Positions 6,383 through 15,695 of a DNA stretch of 30,206 bases are shown here, in pieces; position 1 is the stretch's first letter; every line of letters starts with the position of its first letter. The notes beneath the pieces were generated by a model. That model was not told the DNA's origin. It was given only the letters and a program-made list of their open reading frames with translations, and searched no databases. Origin of the DNA: an uncultured Lachnospiraceae bacterium (GTDB lineage: Bacteria; Bacillota; Clostridia; Lachnospirales; Lachnospiraceae). The stretch is taken from positions 1 through 30,206 of the forward strand of contig CANPZR010000005.1 of the NCBI GenBank assembly GCA_947589175.1. The letters are read 5' to 3'. Made by a program: the position numbers and the translations under genes.

Positions 6383-6772
6383 TTATAGGTATTTTTTACA
6401 GAAGTCTGTAAGCGTTGTTATAAGGGGATCTTTAGGATAATCACGAATATTCCCAGTAACTAGTGGTGCATTACAGGTTTTTGCCACTTCAAAAAAGGGC
6501 CTGTCATCCTCGTCGTTCATAATGATATCTGGAAGCGGGGCTGCTATGACAGAGATTCCATCCATGATAAAAGTGTCAAGAAGAAGGTCAACCTGCAAGC
6601 GTGAAAATTTGAATTTTGGACGCAGCAAAACATCCCGGTACTCTTCCATGATACGGTAGTCGTAGCAGGGCTGAATCGTCCCATTAACAACATGGGATAT
6701 AAGCAGGGAAGCGTTACTATTTGGTTTCCATAATGCAGACACCAAAATGTTTGTATCTATAACAGCAATCAT
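6383..6772 (-). CDS. PIN-domain toxin (putative RNase of a toxin-antitoxin pair)
   Basis: A 129-residue PIN-domain protein of the COG1569 type. The N-terminal MIAVIDTNILVSAL gives the first catalytic Asp (D6); E44 (MEEYRDVL), the acidic cluster NDEDD near 86-90 and the VTGNIRDYP motif supply the other metal-binding positions. Its ATG overlaps the antitoxin stop (ATGA), so the two are co-translated. It likely cleaves RNA when free of the antitoxin. It lies antisense to the direction of the capsule operon, between the leader and the first glycosyltransferase. Confidence 0.85.
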   Translation of the reverse strand: MIAVIDTNILVSALWKPNSNASLLISHVVNGTIQPCYDYRIMEEYRDVLLRPKFKFSRLQVDLLLDTFIMDGISVIAAPLPDIIMNDEDDRPFFEVAKTCNAPLVTGNIRDYPKDPLITTLTDFCKKYL

Positions 6773-7062
6773 AAGGACAGCCTTTCCCGGCGTTCCCTGC
6801 GGGCAGCAGAGATTTCCGCTTCAATTTCCTCATCGTTCATATAGCCATTTTCAGCGGCGATGGCACGCATGTTGTTAAAGGCAATCATGGCCTTGGCTTG
6901 ACGGATAGAACGGAGCATCAGTTCAAAATCGTCTTTAGAGATATCGAGTACTAGGAAAGTCGGCTTACCCTTATTAGTGATGATGGCTTCCCCGTTAGAC
7001 TGGATATTTTCACATACGGTCCTGGTGTTGGTTCTTAAGTCGCGCATAGAATAGAAATTCAT
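6769..7062 (-). CDS. Phd/YefM-family antitoxin paired with the PIN toxin
   Basis: A 97-residue antitoxin. The N-terminal half (MNFYSMRDLRTNTRTVC; EAIITNKGKPTFLVLDIS) is the Phd/YefM DNA-binding fold that autorepresses the promoter; the Arg/Glu-rich C-terminal half (NDEEIEAEISAARRERRERL) should neutralise the toxin. The ATG at 7062 has a near-perfect AAGGAGGTGAT-like ribosome site (GGAGGTGATTAT). Upstream in-frame ATGs are far from any ribosome site. Confidence 0.85.
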   Translation of the reverse strand: MNFYSMRDLRTNTRTVCENIQSNGEAIITNKGKPTFLVLDISKDDFELMLRSIRQAKAMIAFNNMRAIAAENGYMNDEEIEAEISAARRERRERLSL

Positions 7063-7080
7063 ATAATCACCTCCACTAAA

Positions 7081-7109
7081 AGTATACACGATTAAGATTG
7101 TAAAATCAA
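7081..7109 (-). promoter_or_regulatory. Promoter of the PIN toxin-antitoxin operon
   Basis: On the minus strand TTGATT (7104-7109), a 17-bp spacer and TATACT (7081-7086) lie just ahead of the antitoxin ribosome site. Confidence 0.7.
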
Positions 7110-7177
7110 TGTGTTGTGTACATGTTTTTGGAAAGATTTTTGATAAAGGAGAATGAAATATCAAGGAGAACAAAAAA

Positions 7178-8377
7178 TTGGTACACAAAGACAGCAGACG
7201 ATTAAATATTGCTATGCTGGGCCATAAACGCATTCCTTCCCGCGAGGGAGGTATTGAGGTTGTTGTTGAAGAATTGAGTACACGGATGGTCCAGTTAGGA
7301 CATAAGGTGACCTGCTTTAATCGGAGAGGCCATCATGTGAGTGGCAGTGAGTTTGACGGAGATAAGCTGGATGAGTATAAAGGCGTAAAACTGAAAACTG
7401 TTTTTACTATCAATCATAAAGGCTATGCCGCCATGAGTTCTTCCATATCAGCGGCGGTAAAAGCGGCCTTTGGGAAATACGATATGGTTCATTTTCATGC
7501 GGAAGGGCCGTGCGCTATGCTGTGGCTTCCTAAGTTAATGGGAAAAAGATGTGTCGCAACAATTCACGGCATTGACTGGCAGCGTGCCAAGTGGGGCGGG
7601 TTTGCCAGCAGATATATTAAATTTGGAGAGAAGATTGCGGCGAAATATGCGGATGAAATTATTGTGTTGAGCAGAAATGTCCAGAGATATTTCAAGGATA
7701 CATATGGAAGAAAGACTGTGTATATTCCGAATGGTGTGTGTCAAAAACCGATAAGATTTGCTGAATTGATTAAGGGAAAATGGGGACTTGAAAAAGATAA
7801 CTATATTCTGTATCTCGGAAGAATCGTCCCGGAAAAGGGTATTCATTATTTGATCCAGGCATTTAAGGATGTAAAAACAGATAAAAAACTGGTGATTGCT
7901 GGCGGGGCGTCCGATACGGGCGCTTATATGGGTAAACTCAAGGAAATCGCAAAAGGCGATGACAGGATTTTTTTCACGGGTTTTGTTCAGGGACAGATTC
8001 TGGAAGAACTGTACAGCAACGCATATGTTTATGTACTTCCCAGCGATTTGGAAGGTATGCCGTTAAGCCTTCTTGAAGCTATGAGTTATGGGAATTGCTG
8101 TCTGGTATCGGATATCCCGGAGTGTACCGAGGTGGTCGAAGATCAGGCAGTTGTGTTTAAGAAAGGAAATGTCGCTGACCTGCATGATAAACTGCAGATG
8201 CTCTGTGAGGATAAAGATAAAGTGGCCTTTTATAAAACGGTAGCGTCTGATTATATCTGTGATAAATATAGTTGGGATGATGTGGCAGAGAGGACATTGG
8301 AACTGTATCAGGGGCAAGGAAATCCTGTAAACAATTCTGACTTAAAAAGGCAGGAGAAAAAATCATTCGTCGAATAG
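7178..8377 (+). CDS. Glycosyltransferase family 4 (DUF1972-like N-terminus)
   Basis: A 399-residue GT-B fold glycosyltransferase, first gene of the capsule operon on this strand. The N-terminal IAMLGHKRIPSREGGIE resembles the 'IPxxYGGFE' opening of DUF1972-type GT4 enzymes, many of which are rhamnosyltransferases of capsule pathways. The C-terminal half has the nucleotide-sugar site (YILYLGRIVPEKGIHYLIQAF; LPSDLEGMPLSLLEAMSYG with the E-x7-E pair). Start is TTG at 7178 with AAGGAGAA upstream. It would add a sugar to the lipid-linked repeat unit at the cytoplasmic membrane face; donor and acceptor are not readable. Confidence 0.85.
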   Translation: MVHKDSRRLNIAMLGHKRIPSREGGIEVVVEELSTRMVQLGHKVTCFNRRGHHVSGSEFDGDKLDEYKGVKLKTVFTINHKGYAAMSSSISAAVKAAFGKYDMVHFHAEGPCAMLWLPKLMGKRCVATIHGIDWQRAKWGGFASRYIKFGEKIAAKYADEIIVLSRNVQRYFKDTYGRKTVYIPNGVCQKPIRFAELIKGKWGLEKDNYILYLGRIVPEKGIHYLIQAFKDVKTDKKLVIAGGASDTGAYMGKLKEIAKGDDRIFFTGFVQGQILEELYSNAYVYVLPSDLEGMPLSLLEAMSYGNCCLVSDIPECTEVVEDQAVVFKKGNVADLHDKLQMLCEDKDKVAFYKTVASDYICDKYSWDDVAERTLELYQGQGNPVNNSDLKRQEKKSFVE

Positions 8378-8387
8378 GAGAAAATCA

Positions 8388-9575
8388 ATGTCTGAAAATG
8401 TTCAGGGGAAAAAATTAAATGGAACGGTCATAGTGACCTATCGTTGCAATGCGAGGTGTTCCATGTGCAACCGCTATAAGGCTCCATCCAAACCAGAGGA
8501 AGAGATTAGCATTGAGACGATAAAAAAACTGCCGCGGATGTACTTTACCAACATTACAGGCGGTGAGCCTTTTATTCGCACGGATTTAAAAGATATTGTG
8601 CGAGAACTGTATAAGAAGTCAGACCGTATCGTTATATCCACGAATGGATTTTTTACGGATCGCATTGTGGACCTGTGCAAAGAATTTCCGCAGGTTGGCA
8701 TACGGATTTCCATTGAAGGTTTGGAGCAGACGAACAACGAGATAAGAGGGCTTGAAAATGGATATCAGAGGGGCTATCAGACGTTAAAAACCTTGGTGGA
8801 TATGGGCATGAAAGATGTCGGATTCGGCATGACAGTACAGGATAAAAATGCGCCGGATTTAGTTCCCCTATATCAGATTTCAGATGAAATGAATATGGAG
8901 TTTGCTACGGCGAGTCTGCACAACAGCTTTTATTTTGTAGAGGCAAAAAATATTATCCACGACCGTCCGATGGTAGCGCAGAATTTTGAAAACCTTATAA
9001 ATAAACTCTTGGTAAGCAATAGTCCAAAGAAATGGTTCAGAGCCTACTTCAATCACGGATTGATTAATTATATTTATGGGCAGCCGAGGCTTCTTCCCTG
9101 CGATATGAGCTTTGACACATTCTTCATCGATCCCTACGGTGATGTGATGCCTTGTAACGGAACCAAGGATAAGGAAGTCATGGGAAATCTGAATGAACAG
9201 ACGTGGGATGAACTGTGGAACAGCTCTGAGGCGGAAAAGGTGCGGGCAAAAGTTCGCCACTGTGACCGTCAGTGCTGGATGATCGGGTCAGTTAGTCCGG
9301 CAATGCATAAATATATCTGGAAACCGGCATGGTGGGTTGTAAAACATAAGTGCAAGAGCCTGTTTGTCAGCAAGCCGTACAGCATGTATGAGAACAAAAT
9401 CTGTTGTGATTACAGAGATGGTAAGGTAACAAAGGAAGAATTGGATAAATGCTCGACTTGTGATTTGTGTGCACAGATTAATAATGGATTGAGTGCCGCA
9501 AGCCAGGAACAACTGAGGAATAAGACCGGCGAGGAGATTGTTGATGCGGACATCAAGAGGCAGATGGGAAAATAA
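8388..9575 (+). CDS. Radical SAM/SPASM domain protein in the capsule operon
   Basis: A 395-residue radical SAM enzyme. C20, C24 and C27 in CNARCSMC bind the 4Fe-4S cluster, followed by the TGGEPF motif that contacts SAM. A SPASM-like Cys-rich region follows (LPCDMSFDTFFIDPYGDVMPCNG, then HCDRQC), and there is a further cluster CSTCDLC near the C-terminus, suggesting auxiliary clusters. Ten bases separate it from the preceding gene, and it has an AGGAG site, so it is operonic. Such enzymes modify peptides or sugars by hydrogen abstraction; in this setting a sugar or glycan modification is more likely than peptide maturation, as no peptide gene is visible. Substrate unknown. Confidence 0.85.
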   Translation: MSENVQGKKLNGTVIVTYRCNARCSMCNRYKAPSKPEEEISIETIKKLPRMYFTNITGGEPFIRTDLKDIVRELYKKSDRIVISTNGFFTDRIVDLCKEFPQVGIRISIEGLEQTNNEIRGLENGYQRGYQTLKTLVDMGMKDVGFGMTVQDKNAPDLVPLYQISDEMNMEFATASLHNSFYFVEAKNIIHDRPMVAQNFENLINKLLVSNSPKKWFRAYFNHGLINYIYGQPRLLPCDMSFDTFFIDPYGDVMPCNGTKDKEVMGNLNEQTWDELWNSSEAEKVRAKVRHCDRQCWMIGSVSPAMHKYIWKPAWWVVKHKCKSLFVSKPYSMYENKICCDYRDGKVTKEELDKCSTCDLCAQINNGLSAASQEQLRNKTGEEIVDADIKRQMGK

Positions 9576-9662
9576 ATCATCTACAGTTTGAGAGTGTTAT
9601 TAGTTTATTACTTCTAAACACAAGCTGATTATTCAACATAAACATGAAAGGATGGAAAAATA

Positions 9663-10481
9663 ATGTCGGGACACAAGTTAAGCAAATTGCAAGAAGCGGA
9701 GTTTGAAATCCTTAAGGCATTTGTAAAAATCTGTGAAGAAAACAATCTACGATATTTTCTTTGTTATGGAAGTATGATAGGGGCGGTACGTCATCAGGGA
9801 TTTATCCCATGGGATGATGATGTAGATGTTGCAATGCCGCGTCCTGATTATGAACGTTTTGGTCAAATTGCGGATAAGGCTTTACCGCCGGATTTGTACT
9901 ATAGCACTTATAAGCTGGGCGCAGAACATATTACTTTGTCCTCGATGATAATGAATAAAAACAAAAATTTCACACTGAATAATGCCAGTAAGGTTATGAA
10001 AACCGGTGCATGGATAGATGTTTTGGCAATAGATGGGGCTCCCAGACCCGGATTAGGGAGAAAAATTTTCTTTCTGAAATATATGTATCGCCGAACGATG
10101 TGTCAGCTCGCCCATTTTGACGAGATAGTTAATCTTCAAAAGAAACGGCCATGGTATGAAAAAATAGCGATCAAGGCTGCACAATTTACGAAGATTGAAA
10201 AGTTTCTTGATGGAGCAAAATGCGGGGAGAAGTATCATAAACTTATCAGCAGGATACCTTATGATGAAGCAGAGGAAGTAGCATCATTCCAAACCGATGA
10301 TCGCTTTGAAGGAATTGTCCCTAAAAAAGTTTACGGAAATGGAACGAGATACAAATTCGAAGATATTTATGTCATTGGACCAGATGACTATGATACATAT
10401 CTGAAATGTTGGTATCCTGATTATATGACCCCTCCTCCAATGGAATTGAGGAATCGCCATAATGTGAAGGAAGCGGAATAA
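9663..10481 (+). CDS. licD: LicD-family phosphocholine transferase
   Basis: A 272-residue LicD protein. The family's nucleotidyltransferase-fold signature is complete: CYGSMIGAVRHQGFIPWDDD at about 34-53, then DVAMPRPDYERF. LicD enzymes move phosphocholine (or a related phospho-group) from a CDP-linked donor to a sugar of a teichoic acid, LPS or capsule. A lic module able to make CDP-choline begins at 22550, which supports phosphocholine as the group. The stop codon overlaps the next ATG by one base. Ribosome site AAAGGATGG. The 87 bases upstream hold no clear promoter. Confidence 0.9.
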   Translation: MSGHKLSKLQEAEFEILKAFVKICEENNLRYFLCYGSMIGAVRHQGFIPWDDDVDVAMPRPDYERFGQIADKALPPDLYYSTYKLGAEHITLSSMIMNKNKNFTLNNASKVMKTGAWIDVLAIDGAPRPGLGRKIFFLKYMYRRTMCQLAHFDEIVNLQKKRPWYEKIAIKAAQFTKIEKFLDGAKCGEKYHKLISRIPYDEAEEVASFQTDDRFEGIVPKKVYGNGTRYKFEDIYVIGPDDYDTYLKCWYPDYMTPPPMELRNRHNVKEAE

Positions 10482-11452
10482 TGAGCGAGTTTCAAGCGAT
10501 TTTCAGGAAAGTGAACGGTGGGAAGGTACTGAGGGAATATGCACAGGCACATGTGTTTTTGTACGCTCTTGCCGTAACGGCCATTGAGGGGATCTCAAAA
10601 AAATCTCTGGAGCTGGTAAGGGAATCCGTCAGCAATAAGATCGTAAAAAGGCTGCGGAAAAAATATACTCCGTTTATCAATGAGTTTAAAAAAGGGGATG
10701 TCGAGAGGGCAAAGCTTGTGCGTCGGCACAGTAAGAAAGTATGGGTATGCTGGCTGCAGGGGATGGAGTATGCCCCTGAAATCGTGAAAAAGTGTTACCA
10801 GTCTTTGTTGGATAACCTAGTTGACAGAGAGATTGTCCTGCTCACGGAACAGAATTATAAGGAATGGGTCACATTCCCGGATTATATCCAAAAGAAATTC
10901 GATGATGGAGTGATTGGCCGCACGCATATGTCCGATCTCCTGCGGTTGGAGCTTCTGGAGCATTATGGAGGAACATGGATCGATGCCACGGTGCTATGCA
11001 CCGGAAAGAATATCCCTGGATTCATCTTGGATTCGGATCTGTTTCTCTATCAGATTATGAAACCGGGACTGGATGGCCATGCTCAAAGAACATCAAACTG
11101 GTTTATTACGGCCTGCACAAATCAACCAATCTTGTTGCTGGTGAAGAGCTTGCTTTATGAGTACTGGGAGACGCATGATACGGCAATCGATTACTTTTTG
11201 TTCCACGATTTTATGGAGCTTGCCATTGAGGCTTACCCGGATGAATGGCGGAAAGTAGTTCCTGTGAGCAGTTCAATTCCTCATATATTGCTCCTGAGGT
11301 TTGGTGAAGAATATGATGAGAGAATATGGGAAGCAGCCAAGCAGATGACGCCGTTTCATAAACTGTCGTGGAAGCTTACAAATGAAAAGCTGGAAGAAAT
11401 GGAGCGTCCAAATACTTATTATGATGTCATTATAAAATCGCATAAGGGCTGA
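10481..11452 (+). CDS. Capsular polysaccharide synthesis protein (Caps_synth / GT32-like)
   Basis: A 323-residue protein of the PF05704 Caps_synth type. The stretch KKVWVCWLQGMEYAPEIVKKC is the typical first strand, and HMSDLLRLELLEHYGGTWID carries the family's D-x-x-R...YGG-x-W-x-D motif that binds the nucleotide sugar. It overlaps licD (TAATG), so the two are translationally coupled. It probably transfers a hexose within the repeat unit; the sugar cannot be inferred. Confidence 0.85.
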   Translation: MSEFQAIFRKVNGGKVLREYAQAHVFLYALAVTAIEGISKKSLELVRESVSNKIVKRLRKKYTPFINEFKKGDVERAKLVRRHSKKVWVCWLQGMEYAPEIVKKCYQSLLDNLVDREIVLLTEQNYKEWVTFPDYIQKKFDDGVIGRTHMSDLLRLELLEHYGGTWIDATVLCTGKNIPGFILDSDLFLYQIMKPGLDGHAQRTSNWFITACTNQPILLLVKSLLYEYWETHDTAIDYFLFHDFMELAIEAYPDEWRKVVPVSSSIPHILLLRFGEEYDERIWEAAKQMTPFHKLSWKLTNEKLEEMERPNTYYDVIIKSHKG

Positions 11453-11534
11453 ATTACTTCACGAAGAAGCGATAAATGCGATATGAAAAGGGTTCATACT
11501 TGTGCAGGAGCATAAATCACAAAGAGGTATAATG

Positions 11535-12623
11535 ATGGAATTCGGGACTGTAATCGATAAATTATCCTGGGCGCGGAAAGAAGCAATCAAAACGAAAGAA
11601 ATGGCTGAAGCCGTTATTGATGAATATGGGGATCATTTAAAAGATGGCGTGTGGGAGATTCACTTTACAGACAAGGCATGGTTGATTCGAGTTTCCAGCG
11701 CGGGACATGCTTTTTTTCGTGCGCATTTTAAACATTACAAAAGTGAGTTGCAATGGCAGACGCTTATACGAGCATATATACAGAATTTTCTTAGCAAAAA
11801 ATGGAAGTATTGGTGCGCTGGTGACGAAGCCCATGCTTTTGAAGCCGATTGTGTTCTGTTCAGTAGAGATGGAAGCGCGTATTTCTTCGACTTGGCTAGT
11901 GGAGTTGTAGAAAAAAAGCATAACTCAAACAGTAAAAACGGATATTTGATGCTGAAGGATGCGGGATATTGGGACATCTTTCTTACCCCCGTAATCAGCA
12001 TTGAAGAAAAGTTTACATATGAAAGAATAATAATGAGATCCAAGAAGCTCATCGACGATAAAGACCGATTCAAATATATTATTGAGAAATATAAAGAGTA
12101 CTTCGTCGCTGCGCAGCCGGTGGAGCAGCATACGATTGGAGAAATCATCGCGCCCTATATCAGTTTTATCCCCGACTATAATACGATTTTTCCTTTGGAT
12201 CTACAAAAACTCTTGATAAACTATTATATCCTGCACGGTGATTTCACTTGGGAGAATACGTTCTTCGACAAAGAAGGAGATATGTACGTCATTGATTATG
12301 AGCTGGCAGGGATAATGCCTTTTTTTCAGGATCTCCTTTATTTTGCAACATATAAAATAGGCATTTGGCAAGAGGATTGGAAAATCTTGGATGATTTAAT
12401 GGATGCCTCCACCGAAATAGGTCGAGCGTTTGAGGAAATTCTGGATTTGCAGGGGATTCCAAAACGCAGGGAAGTAAAACTTATACTGTCCTTGCTGACG
12501 AGGATAAGTTTTTATGCTCGGCTCATTGACGAGAAATTCTGGAGTGAGAGAAATATTGTTGATATCATTTGCAATCGTGAAAAGGACATGGTTAAAAGGA
12601 TTGTTTCTCGATATGCAAAGTAA
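11535..12623 (+). CDS. APH/choline-kinase-fold phosphotransferase of the capsule operon
   Basis: A 362-residue protein whose second half has the aminoglycoside phosphotransferase/choline kinase active site: HGDFTWENTFFD (catalytic Asp and metal Asn) and VIDYELAG (metal Asp). The first half (to about residue 190) is unlike LicA and may shape the substrate site. Candidate substrates are a sugar, choline or ethanolamine; a sugar or glycan kinase is possible given its position between two transferase genes. GAGG at 11524 favours ATG 11535 over ATG 11532; a GTG at 11502 has no ribosome site. Confidence 0.7.
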   Translation: MEFGTVIDKLSWARKEAIKTKEMAEAVIDEYGDHLKDGVWEIHFTDKAWLIRVSSAGHAFFRAHFKHYKSELQWQTLIRAYIQNFLSKKWKYWCAGDEAHAFEADCVLFSRDGSAYFFDLASGVVEKKHNSNSKNGYLMLKDAGYWDIFLTPVISIEEKFTYERIIMRSKKLIDDKDRFKYIIEKYKEYFVAAQPVEQHTIGEIIAPYISFIPDYNTIFPLDLQKLLINYYILHGDFTWENTFFDKEGDMYVIDYELAGIMPFFQDLLYFATYKIGIWQEDWKILDDLMDASTEIGRAFEEILDLQGIPKRREVKLILSLLTRISFYARLIDEKFWSERNIVDIICNREKDMVKRIVSRYAK

Positions 12624-12699
12624 ATGATGAAAGTGTTTTTCCAAAGGTCTCATGTCTGAAGAGAGACGGGTACATAAGGAGATATGAGGAGGATGTACT

Positions 12700-13566
12700 A
12701 TGATATGCTTTATCGTATTACATTATATGGTTATGGAACAAACGATTGAATGTGTGGATAGTTTGTTGCAATTAAATGGTGAGAAAAAAATAATCATCGT
12801 TGACAACGCTTCTAAAAATGGATCCGGCAAAAAAATGGAGTTATATTATTCGGATAGCGATGATATTGTGGTAATACTGAATGAAGAGAACTTGGGGTTC
12901 GCGAGAGGCAATAATGTTGGATGCGCGTATGCCAGAGAAGTGTTTCACCCAGATTATTATGTTGTAATGAATAATGACGTCTTAATTCGTCAGAAGGATT
13001 TTATAGAGAGGATTAAATCTATTGACGAGCAGGAATCTTTCGATGTATTGGGACCGGATATTTTTGCCGTGCGGACAAATGACCACCAAAGTCCGAAGAG
13101 TCTCCAAAATATGACGATAAAGAGAGCGGAGTTTATACAAAAAAGTCTGGAGCGCAAAATCAAAGGCGGGATGATACCTTCAATAAAGTATTTTTTGAAA
13201 AAGATCAAGTTTGTGGGTAATTTCTATGAAAAGGTAGTCCGGAGAGAGCCTAAAATTGACCGGAACCATAAACACTACAACGTTCCGATTCAGGGATCCT
13301 GTTTTATCTTTTCGCATCGCTTTATGGAAAAGAGAACGAACGCCTTTTTCCCTGGAACCTTTTTATACTTTGAAGCTGAGATTCTTGATTACGAATGCAA
13401 TAAAAATGGGTTCAAAGTAGTCTATGATCCATCTTTACAGGTATATCATAATCAAAATGTTTCCACTATCGCCGTATACCGAAAGAAGAAAGAGCGAGAT
13501 CGATATATAATGCAGCAAAGTTATAATTCAATTACTGAGTTTCTTAAAGTTTATGGAGGCAATTAG
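12700..13566 (+). CDS. Glycosyltransferase family 2 (WbbL/rhamnosyltransferase-like)
   Basis: A 288-residue GT-A enzyme. It opens CFIVLHYMVMEQTIECVDSL, with IIIVDNASKNGSG for nucleotide binding, NLGFARGNNVG and the metal-binding VVMNNDV (DxD equivalent), all in the style of GT2 rhamnosyltransferases. Ribosome site GAGGAGGATG. It likely adds one sugar of the repeat unit in the cytoplasm. Confidence 0.85.
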   Translation: MICFIVLHYMVMEQTIECVDSLLQLNGEKKIIIVDNASKNGSGKKMELYYSDSDDIVVILNEENLGFARGNNVGCAYAREVFHPDYYVVMNNDVLIRQKDFIERIKSIDEQESFDVLGPDIFAVRTNDHQSPKSLQNMTIKRAEFIQKSLERKIKGGMIPSIKYFLKKIKFVGNFYEKVVRREPKIDRNHKHYNVPIQGSCFIFSHRFMEKRTNAFFPGTFLYFEAEILDYECNKNGFKVVYDPSLQVYHNQNVSTIAVYRKKKERDRYIMQQSYNSITEFLKVYGGN

Positions 13567-13607
13567 TGTTGAACGTTCGACTCATAGTTTGAAAGGATGG
13601 ATGAAAA

Positions 13608-14764
13608 ATGAAAGTACTAATTGTTTCTCATAGCAGTAAATTGACAGGCGGGTCAGAAAAATCTCTGGTTGAAGTGATTCGCTATGTGGTGAATACGCAA
13701 AAAGAAATTGAGTTATGTTTGTTTTTGCCGAAAGAGAAGGGGAAATTCGGCGCACTGGCCGAGGAATATGGTATCGATGTAGAGGTATTGCCATATCATC
13801 AGCTTTGTTTTCAACCTGAGTGTGTAAAGGCATGGAAAAAACCTTTGTATCATGTCAGGATATTGGCTGCGGCAATTTGGGATGCGATGCTGGCATTGCG
13901 TTTGTCCGCAAGAATGAAGAATCGCTTTGATTTGGTATATTCCAATACAAGCACTGTTTTTTTCGGCGGATTTCTGTCAAGGATGCTCCATATTCCTCAT
14001 GTGTGGCATATCCGTGAGTTTAGTAGTGAATACGGACGCAGCTTTTTCGCAGGAGCTGAGTATTTAAGGAAGCATTTGGCAGATCGTTTTTTGGTTCCTT
14101 CGCAAGCGCTCGCGCATAGTTATCAAAACCATATCAATCACGAGAAGGTAAACGTGATTTATAATGGTGTGCAAGTGCCATCTCATGAGCGCGCTAAACA
14201 TACAGGCATTAACATGCTGATTTCAGGCTCGATTCAACGCGCCAAAGGCCAAATGTTTGCTGTAAGAGTGTTGAACGAACTGAAAACACGCGGGGGGGTG
14301 GCATATGGACGCTTCATATTGCTGGAAGCTTTGTTGATATTGAGGAAAAAAACCACATTTTGGAGTATATTCAAGCATATCACTTGGCACAAAATGTGTT
14401 TTTGCACGGATATGTAGAAGACATGGTCACCTTGAGACAATCGATGGACATCGAACTGATTTGCTCAAGGTGTGAAGGATTTGGCAGAAGTACAGTAGAG
14501 GGTATGTTGAGCAGAATGGTTGTTGTTGCAGCGGATTGCGGCGCAACACCAGAAATTATTACTCACGAAAAAACCGGTTTTCTCTATCCGCCGGAGGATA
14601 GGGAAGCGCTGGTTGCTTTGCTTTTACGGATTGGACAGGATACTGCGCTGCGAGAACGAATTGGGATCGCAGCACAACGAACTGCCAAGGAGAAATTTGG
14701 CGTTGATCGGTATGTTCAGTCCGTTGTTGCACAGTGGAATGAAGTGGTAGTTTCTCAACGATGA
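13608..14764 (+). pseudogene. Glycosyltransferase family 4, frameshifted at a G7 tract (possibly phase-variable)
   Basis: Two overlapping frames make up one GT4 enzyme of about 385 residues. The first (13608-14417) gives the acceptor domain (VLIVSHSSKLTGGSEKSL; HVWHIREFSSEYG) up to NELKTRGG, then runs out of frame. The second continues the donor domain (IWTLHIAGSFVDIEE; CSRCEGFGRSTVEGM with the E-x7-E pair; to 14764). The break falls exactly at seven G, 14292-14298. Eight G (or five) would restore a continuous protein. As written the product is truncated before the sugar-nucleotide site and should be inactive. Slippage-based phase variation, a fixed mutation, and a homopolymer sequencing error are all possible. 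Confidence 0.85.
14292..14298 (+). repeat. Poly-G (G7) tract at the GT4 frameshift
   Basis: Seven consecutive G at the exact point where the open frame changes; adding one G joins the two halves. Confidence 0.9.
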
Positions 14765-14810
14765 TGCTTCCATCCTCTACCTGTCTTCTTAGATAGATGG
14801 AGGGAGAAGT

Positions 14811-15689
14811 TTGATTTCTGTTATTATTCCTACGTACAATCGGGCTACTACTTTGCTGGCCGCAGCACAAAGCGTGCTGGGACAGAGTTATAAGGATCTT
14901 GAATTGATCATTGTCGATGACGGTTCGACAGATGATACTGAAAATGTGGTGAAGAGTCTGCGTGATGAAAGGGTACGCTATATTTACTTGAAGAATAACC
15001 AGGGAGCGTGCGCGGCAAGAAATCGTGGTATCAAAGAAGCGCAGGGAGAATACATTGCTTTTCAGGACAGCGATGACTTCTGGCACAGCAATAAACTAGA
15101 AACGGAATTAGAATTCTTGTACCGGGAAAATGCAGATGTTGTATTTTGCGCGATTCATAGATATGAGGTGGGCAGCCATGTTCCAAGAATTATCCCCATG
15201 GAAAGAGCCGATGCAATTAATCATTCGGATAGTTTATTAAATCTGCTTTTGAAAAAAAATGTAGTATCGATGGTCACTGTTTTATGTAAGCGCGCTTGTG
15301 CGGAGCAGATCAGTTTTGATGAAAGCATACCAAGACGGCAGGATTGGGACTGGGCGATTCGAATTGCACAACGATACAAAATGTACTATCTGGATCAGGT
15401 TCTTGTTGATTCATATGTCCAGCCGGACAGCATATCTCAGTCCAGTGAGAAATTTCTAAATGCGCTTTACATCATGCGAAAAAAATATGCGTCGGAGATT
15501 GAAGGATGTCCTGATATAAAAAAGAGATGGGATATTTTAATTGCAGAGGCAGAATTCGATGCAGGCGTGCCGGCTTGGAAGGGATGCATAAGGGCGTTTT
15601 TTGAAACAGGCAAATTGAAAATGGGCGTTAAGGGAGCCATATGCCTTTTTGGACTGCAAAAATGGTATCTTAAGCACAGGAATAGGTGA
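14811..15689 (+). CDS. Glycosyltransferase family 2
   Basis: A 292-residue GT-A enzyme with the classical N-terminal VIIPTYNRATTLLAAAQSVL, LIIVDDGSTDDT, and the metal-binding QDSDDFW (DxD). RRQDWDWAIRIA supplies the catalytic-base region (ED/DW motif). The TTG start at 14811 has GGAGGGAG upstream, 46 bases after the frameshifted GT4. It should add another sugar to the repeat unit. Confidence 0.9.
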   Translation: MISVIIPTYNRATTLLAAAQSVLGQSYKDLELIIVDDGSTDDTENVVKSLRDERVRYIYLKNNQGACAARNRGIKEAQGEYIAFQDSDDFWHSNKLETELEFLYRENADVVFCAIHRYEVGSHVPRIIPMERADAINHSDSLLNLLLKKNVVSMVTVLCKRACAEQISFDESIPRRQDWDWAIRIAQRYKMYYLDQVLVDSYVQPDSISQSSEKFLNALYIMRKKYASEIEGCPDIKKRWDILIAEAEFDAGVPAWKGCIRAFFETGKLKMGVKGAICLFGLQKWYLKHRNR

Positions 15690-15695
15690 AGCTTT

